Below, in pieces: positions 60,057 to 64,000 of a stretch of DNA of 64,000 bases; position 1 is the first letter of the stretch; every line of letters begins with the position of its first letter. The translations under genes and the position numbers were made by a program. The notes under the pieces were generated by a model. The model searched no databases. It saw only the letters and a program-made list of their open reading frames with translations, and was not told the origin of the DNA. Source of the stretch: an uncultured Alphaproteobacteria bacterium (GTDB lineage Bacteria > Pseudomonadota > Alphaproteobacteria > Caulobacterales > Caulobacteraceae); assembly GCA_903860975.1 (NCBI GenBank), contig CAIOSI010000003.1, positions 1-64,000 of the forward strand. Reading direction: 5' to 3'.

Positions 60057-60546
60057 CAAAGTTGAAAAGCCTGGAGAAGCTGTGGCACCGGAGGCCCCGG
60101 GCGGCGGCTCATAGCACGCTGGCTCCAAGACGTCCTAGCCTGGGAGACATTGCGTGAGCGTGTAACTTCAAGCGGCCGCACGCGGCGGGGCGAGGGACAA
60201 AAAAATTTTGGGCACCCACCTGTGGACTTGGAGCCCGGAGGCTGGGTCCGTACGATGATGGGCAAGCAGCAGCCGTTAGCGCTGGCCACGCCCAGCGCCA
60301 CCACCTGCCGCGTCAGAAGCTGTAAGGCCTGTTATTTAGAGATGGCGAGACGTCGTGGCCTAGGGTGGGCCCAATCGAGTTCGCGGCAAAAACTGAGATC
60401 TTGCTGCAGGAAGTCAGAACAGACCCGGCTGGTCGTTCCGCTTTCTTGGTGTTGCCGTTCTTCTGAAGGCTGCCAAACACGAGCCCATATATCGCCGTCT
60501 ACTTAGCCTATTTCGATGAATGAGCGGCGTTATAAATCGCGATGTC
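60057..60546. other. Intergenic region between gltX and the small lipoprotein gene
   Basis: I see no gene in these 490 bp. Open frames on both strands are Arg/Ser/Cys-rich and look like non-coding GC-rich DNA. From memory, Caulobacter has comEC in this place; I could not find any ComEC-like translation. It contains the hairpin listed next at its right end. Confidence 0.4.
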
Positions 60547-60573
60547 GGAGCCCCGGCATCAAGCCAGGGCTCC
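60547..60573 (-). terminator. Terminator-like hairpin after the lipoprotein gene
   Basis: On the minus strand GGAGCCCTGGC pairs with GCCGGGGCTCC (11 bp, one G-T pair) around loop TTGAT. It starts 7 bases after the lipoprotein stop and is followed by AT-rich bases rather than a pure T-run. Confidence 0.6.
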
Positions 60574-60580
60574 ATTTCGC

Positions 60581-60826
60581 TTACTTCTTCGCAGGCTCTG
60601 CGGGCTTCGCTGTGTCGGCCGCAGGCGCTGCCGGTGCGGCTGCTGCCGGAGCGGCGGCAGCGTCGGCAGGCTTCGCAGCATCGGTGCTGGCGGTCGTGGC
60701 GGCCGTCGAGGCCGCGGCAGCGTCGGTTTTAGCTGCGCCGGCGTCAGCAGCTTTGTCGGCTGGCTTGTTGCAGGCAGCGACGGTCAGGCTAAGCGCGGCG
60801 ATAGCCGCCAAAGTAAGGATGCGCAT
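60581..60826 (-). CDS. Small Ala-rich lipoprotein
   Basis: An 81-aa product starting MRILTLAAIAALSLTVAACN, a lipoprotein signal with lipobox VAAC (Cys about 19). The mature part is almost only Ala, Lys, Asp, Pro and Thr (KPADKAADAG and similar repeats). Start ATG 60826 has GGGAGAG upstream; the longer frame to 60946 would hide the signal peptide. Low complexity prevents a family call. Such small Ala/Lys-rich lipoproteins may sit at the inner or outer membrane surface; function unknown. Confidence 0.7.
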   Translation of the reverse strand: MRILTLAAIAALSLTVAACNKPADKAADAGAAKTDAAAASTAATTASTDAAKPADAAAAPAAAAPAAPAADTAKPAEPAKK

Positions 60827-60954
60827 TTCTGTTTTTTCTCTCCCTAGCGCCGCAGTGCCGCGGCGTTTTCGACAGCTGGGGTGACTGTCGTTGAATACCC
60901 CCCCAACTCCGCACCGAAGCCCGGAGCTCGAGGAAAGTTGCACCATTTTTGAGC

Positions 60955-61644
60955 TTAATGGTAGCGCCTGATCAGCCCCACGAGTTTACCCTGGACGGCC
61001 ACCTGATCTGGTCCAAAAATAAGGGTTTCATAGGCGGGATTTGCGGCCTCCAAAGCGATCGAGGCACCCTTTCGACGCAGGCGCTTAAGCGTCGCCTCTT
61101 CTCCCATAACCAATGCAACCACGATGTCCCCTGAGGTCGCCGTGTCACCGCGCCGAATCACAACGAAGTCTCCGTCGAGGATTCCGGCGTTGATCATTGA
61201 GTCGCCCTGGATCTCTAGGACGAAGTGCTCACCGGCGCCCAACATGCTCTCAGGCACGGGAATCCGGTCTCGCTCCTGCTGGATCGCCGCGATCGGTGTG
61301 CCGGCGGCAATTCGGCCAAGGATCGGCAACTCACGCGTATCGTTGGCCGCGGGCGGCACAGAGGCGCTGCCATCGACGAGCTGCGGTTTAAATGGCGCAC
61401 GCCCTTTGGGTGGCGCTGCCATGGTGGCTTGCTGTGGTAGCTTGACGACCTCTAGGGCACGGGCGCGATGGGGCAGTCGGCGGAGGAAGCCACGCTCCTC
61501 GAGCGCCGTAATGAGCCGGTGGATACCGGACTTTGACGCGAGGTCCAGAGCCTCCTTCATTTCATCGAACGAGGGAGATACGCCGCTTTCCTTGATCCGT
61601 TCATGGATGAACATCAGCAGTTCGTGTTGCTTGCGGGTGAGCAT
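60955..61644 (-). CDS. lexA: LexA repressor of the SOS response
   Basis: A 229-aa LexA. The N-terminal winged helix has [20 protein letters not shown] as recognition region. The self-cleavage site is Ala114-Gly115 ([10 protein letters not shown]), with catalytic Ser149 (GDSM) and Lys187 (EEATLKRL). ATG 61644 gives [10 protein letters not shown], the usual start; the longer frame to 61686 would run into the operator side. An SOS box 54 bp upstream indicates self-repression. It represses DNA-repair genes until RecA triggers its cleavage. Confidence 0.97.
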   Translation of the reverse strand: MLTRKQHELLMFIHERIKESGVSPSFDEMKEALDLASKSGIHRLITALEERGFLRRLPHRARALEVVKLPQQATMAAPPKGRAPFKPQLVDGSASVPPAANDTRELPILGRIAAGTPIAAIQQERDRIPVPESMLGAGEHFVLEIQGDSMINAGILDGDFVVIRRGDTATSGDIVVALVMGEEATLKRLRRKGASIALEAANPAYETLIFGPDQVAVQGKLVGLIRRYH

Positions 61645-61697
61645 CGGAGTGAACCTCGAGCAAAGCACCTTGAGAACAAAGCGCAAACGTTGTCGAT

Positions 61698-61712
61698 GTT
61701 CTCTAGACGTTC
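61698..61712. promoter_or_regulatory. SOS box (LexA operator)
   Basis: GTTC-TCTAGAC-GTTC is a perfect match to the alphaproteobacterial LexA site GTTC-N7-GTTC. It lies upstream of lexA in the lexA-trpC gap, so it serves lexA autoregulation. No second copy was seen in this gap. Confidence 0.88.
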
Positions 61713-61789
61713 CGCATTAATGTCAAGTTACGGCGCTCGTCACGGAAATTGCACGGGAATTTGCGGCTTGGGGTTTAGCCTAGAGCGAC

Positions 61790-62581
61790 TCAGGGCCCCA
61801 GCAAGGTCCTGGTCGCTTCGGCGACGTCGGCTTGCCGCATCAAGCTTTCGCCGACCAGCATTGCGGTTGCTCCGGACAATTCCAATCGCCTCGTATCGGC
61901 CGGCGTGAAAATGCCGCTTTCGGTGACCAGAAGTGCGTCCGATGGCGCAGCCTTCGCCAGGCGCTCTGTGACCGCCAGATCGACCTCGAAGGTGCGCAGG
62001 TTGCGATTGTTGACCCCGACCAGGTCGGCTCCAAGGCTGCCTGCGCGCGCCATCTCTTCGGCGTTATGGGTTTCGACCAGGACATCCATGCCGTAATCGC
62101 GGGCCGCCTCGATCAGGTCGGCCGCCAAGACATTGTCGACCATCGCTAGGATCACGAGGATCGCATCTGCGCCTAGAGCGCGGCTCTCGGCCACCTGCCA
62201 AACATCGACCAGAAAGTCTTTGCGGATGCATGGCAGGCGACAGGCGGCTCGCGCAGCGACGAGATAGCCATCTGCGCCTTGGAAGCTTGGGGCGTCCGTC
62301 AGCACCGACAGGCAGGCCGCTCCGCCAGTCTCATAGGCCTTGGCAAGTTCGGGCGGATCAAAATCCTCCCGGATCAGGCCTTTGGAGGGGGATGCCTTTT
62401 TTATCTCGGCGATTAGGGCAAGGCGCCCCGGTCCATGGGCCCGCTCCAGCGCGGCTCGAAATCCGCGGGGTGCCGAAGCCTGGCGGGCTTCCGCGTCGAT
62501 CGCCGCTAGAGGTCGATCAACCTTTCGGCGCCTCACGTCCTGGCGCTTATAGGTCGCGATTTCCTCCAGAATATCACTCAT
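61790..62581 (-). CDS. trpC: Indole-3-glycerol-phosphate synthase
   Basis: A 263-aa TIM-barrel enzyme of tryptophan synthesis. Conserved stretches: [20 protein letters not shown] with catalytic Lys, [26 protein letters not shown], and [12 protein letters not shown] near the C-terminus with the phosphate-binding LVGESLM. It stands alone, not fused to TrpF. ATG 62581 overlaps the trpD TGA by 4 bp. It is followed by lexA without moaC or moeA. Confidence 0.97.
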   Translation of the reverse strand: MSDILEEIATYKRQDVRRRKVDRPLAAIDAEARQASAPRGFRAALERAHGPGRLALIAEIKKASPSKGLIREDFDPPELAKAYETGGAACLSVLTDAPSFQGADGYLVAARAACRLPCIRKDFLVDVWQVAESRALGADAILVILAMVDNVLAADLIEAARDYGMDVLVETHNAEEMARAGSLGADLVGVNNRNLRTFEVDLAVTERLAKAAPSDALLVTESGIFTPADTRRLELSGATAMLVGESLMRQADVAEATRTLLGP

Positions 62582-63592
62582 GCGCCGGCCAAATTCACAA
62601 GCCTGTCGAGCGACCCTTTTGCTCTGCCATCGTCGATGACCTCGCCCGCCATTTCAACGCCCTCACGCAGGGTTTCCACCTTTTCGCCCACGAGAAGGGC
62701 GGCCGCAGCGTTCAGCATGACGATGTCGCGATAAGGTCCCTTTTCGCCGGCTAGGAGGCCTATCAGCGCCTTGGCGTTGTCCTTCGGCGTCCCGCCTGTC
62801 AGGTCCGCCAGGCCAACCCGCGGTAAACCGACGGCCTCGGGCGTTACCGTAAACAGGCGGACCTGGCCGTCACGAAGTTCTGCAACGCGCGTTTCGCCTG
62901 TTGTTGTCATCTCATCAAGGCCTGAGCCGTGAACCACCCAGGCCCGTTCAGATCCCAGCGCCTTCAATGCTTCCGCCAGGGGCCCCCACCCAACGCTCAG
63001 CGTAGACGCCGACGACCTGGCGTTCTGCGCCCGCCGGATTTGTTAGAGGGCCCAGGAGATTGAATATTGTGCGAAATCCAAGCTCGGCGCGGATCGGCGA
63101 AACGTGACGCATCGAACCGTGATGGGCCGGCGCAAACATGAAGCAGATGCCCGCTTCATCTAGAGCCTGCAATTGCCGATGCGTTGTCATGGCGATGTCA
63201 ACGCCAAGTTCGATCAGAACGTCTGCCGTACCCGACTTCGAGGACAAGGCGCGATTACCGTGCTTCGAAACCTTCAATCCAGCGCCGGCCACAACGAAGC
63301 CAACCGCCGTGGAGATGTTCAGAGTGTGTAATCCGTCGCCGCCGGTCCCGCAGACATCAAGGGTTGGATACGGCGGCTCGATCTGAACGGCGGCCCTGCG
63401 CATAGCGCGCGCACAGGCGACAATCTCGCCCAAGGTCTCGCCGCGCATACGCATGGCGGTTAGCGCAGCACCGACTTGGGCCGGCGTCGGCTCGCCGCGT
63501 AAGCAGGCCGCGAAAAAGTCTCCGGCATTGTCCTCAGACAGCGTGCCGCCATCGGCAAGCAGGCTGAGCAGGGGCTTAAAGGTGTCAGACAT
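62578..63592 (-). pseudogene. trpD: Anthranilate phosphoribosyltransferase, frameshifted
   Basis: The gene is full length but split by one base. From ATG 63592 the frame encodes a normal N-terminal two-thirds ([49 protein letters not shown]) to YAERWVG and then runs into [11 protein letters not shown] and a stop near 62948. The rest ([20 protein letters not shown] to the end) is intact in another frame. Removing one G from the G5 run (62983-62987, C on the plus strand) would restore [13 protein letters not shown]. Either a sequencing error, a recent mutation or a slippery site. Confidence 0.85.
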
Positions 63593-63601
63593 TTAGGTGC
63601 G

Positions 63602-64000
63602 TCAGACTTCCGCCAGGCGCCTCACGCCGGCAATCTCTAGGAAGTTGGCCAGGAGTTCGTAGCCACATTCTGTGGCGATTGATTCAGGGTGAAACTGCAC
63701 CCCGTGGATCGGCCGCGTCCTGTGCTGAACACCCATGATCTCGCCGTCATCCGTCCAGGCAGTGATCTCCAGCTCGGGGGAAAGCCCGTTCCTCTCTACT
63801 GAGAGGCTGTGATAGCGCGTCGCCGTATAGGGATTTTTCAACCCGGCGAAGACGCCCTTGCCCTGATGGTGGATCAAGCTCGTCTTGCCGTGCATCAAGG
63901 CCTTTGCATGAACCACCTGTCCGCCAAAAGCCTGACCGATGGCCTGATGACCCAGGCAGACACCAAGGATCGGGAGTTCGACAGGTGCGGCCTCAAGCAG
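63602..64000 (-). CDS. trpG: Anthranilate synthase glutamine amidotransferase component, partial
   Basis: The gene is cut by the right edge; 132 residues of the C-terminal part are visible, in frame from base 64000. It shows the nucleophile motif GVCLGHQAIGQAFGG with the catalytic Cys and the His/Glu pair in GVQFHPESIATECG. It supplies ammonia to TrpE. The gap to trpD is 9 bp, giving the order trpG-trpD-trpC. The N-terminal part is outside. Confidence 0.96.
   Translation of the reverse strand: MLEAAPVELPILGVCLGHQAIGQAFGGQVVHAKALMHGKTSLIHHQGKGVFAGLKNPYTATRYHSLSVERNGLSPELEITAWTDDGEIMGVQHRTRPIHGVQFHPESIATECGYELLANFLEIAGVRRLAEV

Noticed and set aside
60150..60506. Plus-strand 118-codon frame between gltX and lexA, considered as a comEC remnant
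   Set aside because: No ComEC motifs were seen; it is Arg/Ser/Cys-rich like random GC-rich sequence.
60516..60884. Plus-strand Ala-rich frame over the lipoprotein gene
   Set aside because: It is the antisense of an Ala-rich gene; the minus strand has RBS, start and lipobox.

Overview
The window is a GC-rich alphaproteobacterial chromosome segment, most likely from the Caulobacteraceae (Caulobacter/Phenylobacterium type). This is inferred from conserved gene order held in memory and not checked by search: hupB - tRNA-Val - tRNA-Asp - nuoA-N - birA - coaX - rnj - mce - DUF1467 - proS - lolC - lolD - dnaE, then rpsB - tsf - pyrH - frr - uppS - cdsA - dxr - rseP - bamA - skp - lpxD - fabZ - lpxA - lpxI - lpxB, then gltA - gltX - lexA - trpC - trpD - trpG. 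A single GTTC-N7-GTTC SOS box before lexA and LpxI instead of LpxH fit this group.

Layout. 1-189 is a decayed IS3-family transposase tail, followed by hupB and tRNA-Val. 733-9121 is an accessory block between tRNA-Val and tRNA-Asp: an alpha/beta hydrolase, a POT peptide transporter, an aldo/keto reductase, a Baeyer-Villiger-type monooxygenase, an AT-rich intergenic stretch, a PEP-CTERM exported protein, a small protein and an orphan HWE/HisKA_2 histidine kinase. 9511-24369 is a complete 14-subunit complex I operon with two extra small membrane-associated genes (between nuoE and nuoF, and between nuoH and nuoI). 24374-27580 holds birA, coaX and rnj. 27577-31240 is a second accessory insert (aldo/keto reductase and a fused two-domain CoA-transferase). 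31284-39300 returns to core genes ending with dnaE.

39301-42245 is a gene graveyard around two intact genes (a fasciclin protein and a TetR regulator). It holds an IS1182-type transposase tail, a short degenerate copy of part of dnaE, and what look like two halves of a vapC toxin gene in opposite orientations. 42246-57217 is the translation / nucleotide / isoprenoid / envelope block: ribosomal protein S2, EF-Ts, UMP kinase, ribosome recycling, undecaprenyl and CDP-DAG synthesis, Dxr, RseP, BamA, Skp and lipid A enzymes, with many 1-4 bp overlaps that imply translational coupling.

57311-64000 is all on the minus strand: citrate synthase, glutamyl-tRNA synthetase, a small Ala-rich lipoprotein, LexA and trpC-trpD-trpG. 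trpD carries a one-base frameshift in a G5/C4 run, and trpG runs off the right edge. I found no CRISPR array, no rRNA, no complete IS and no convincing new multi-gene system. The points most worth a second look are the trpD frameshift, the dnaE and vapC debris near 41.3-41.9 kb, the two small genes inside the nuo operon, and the asymmetric CoA-transferase fusion.
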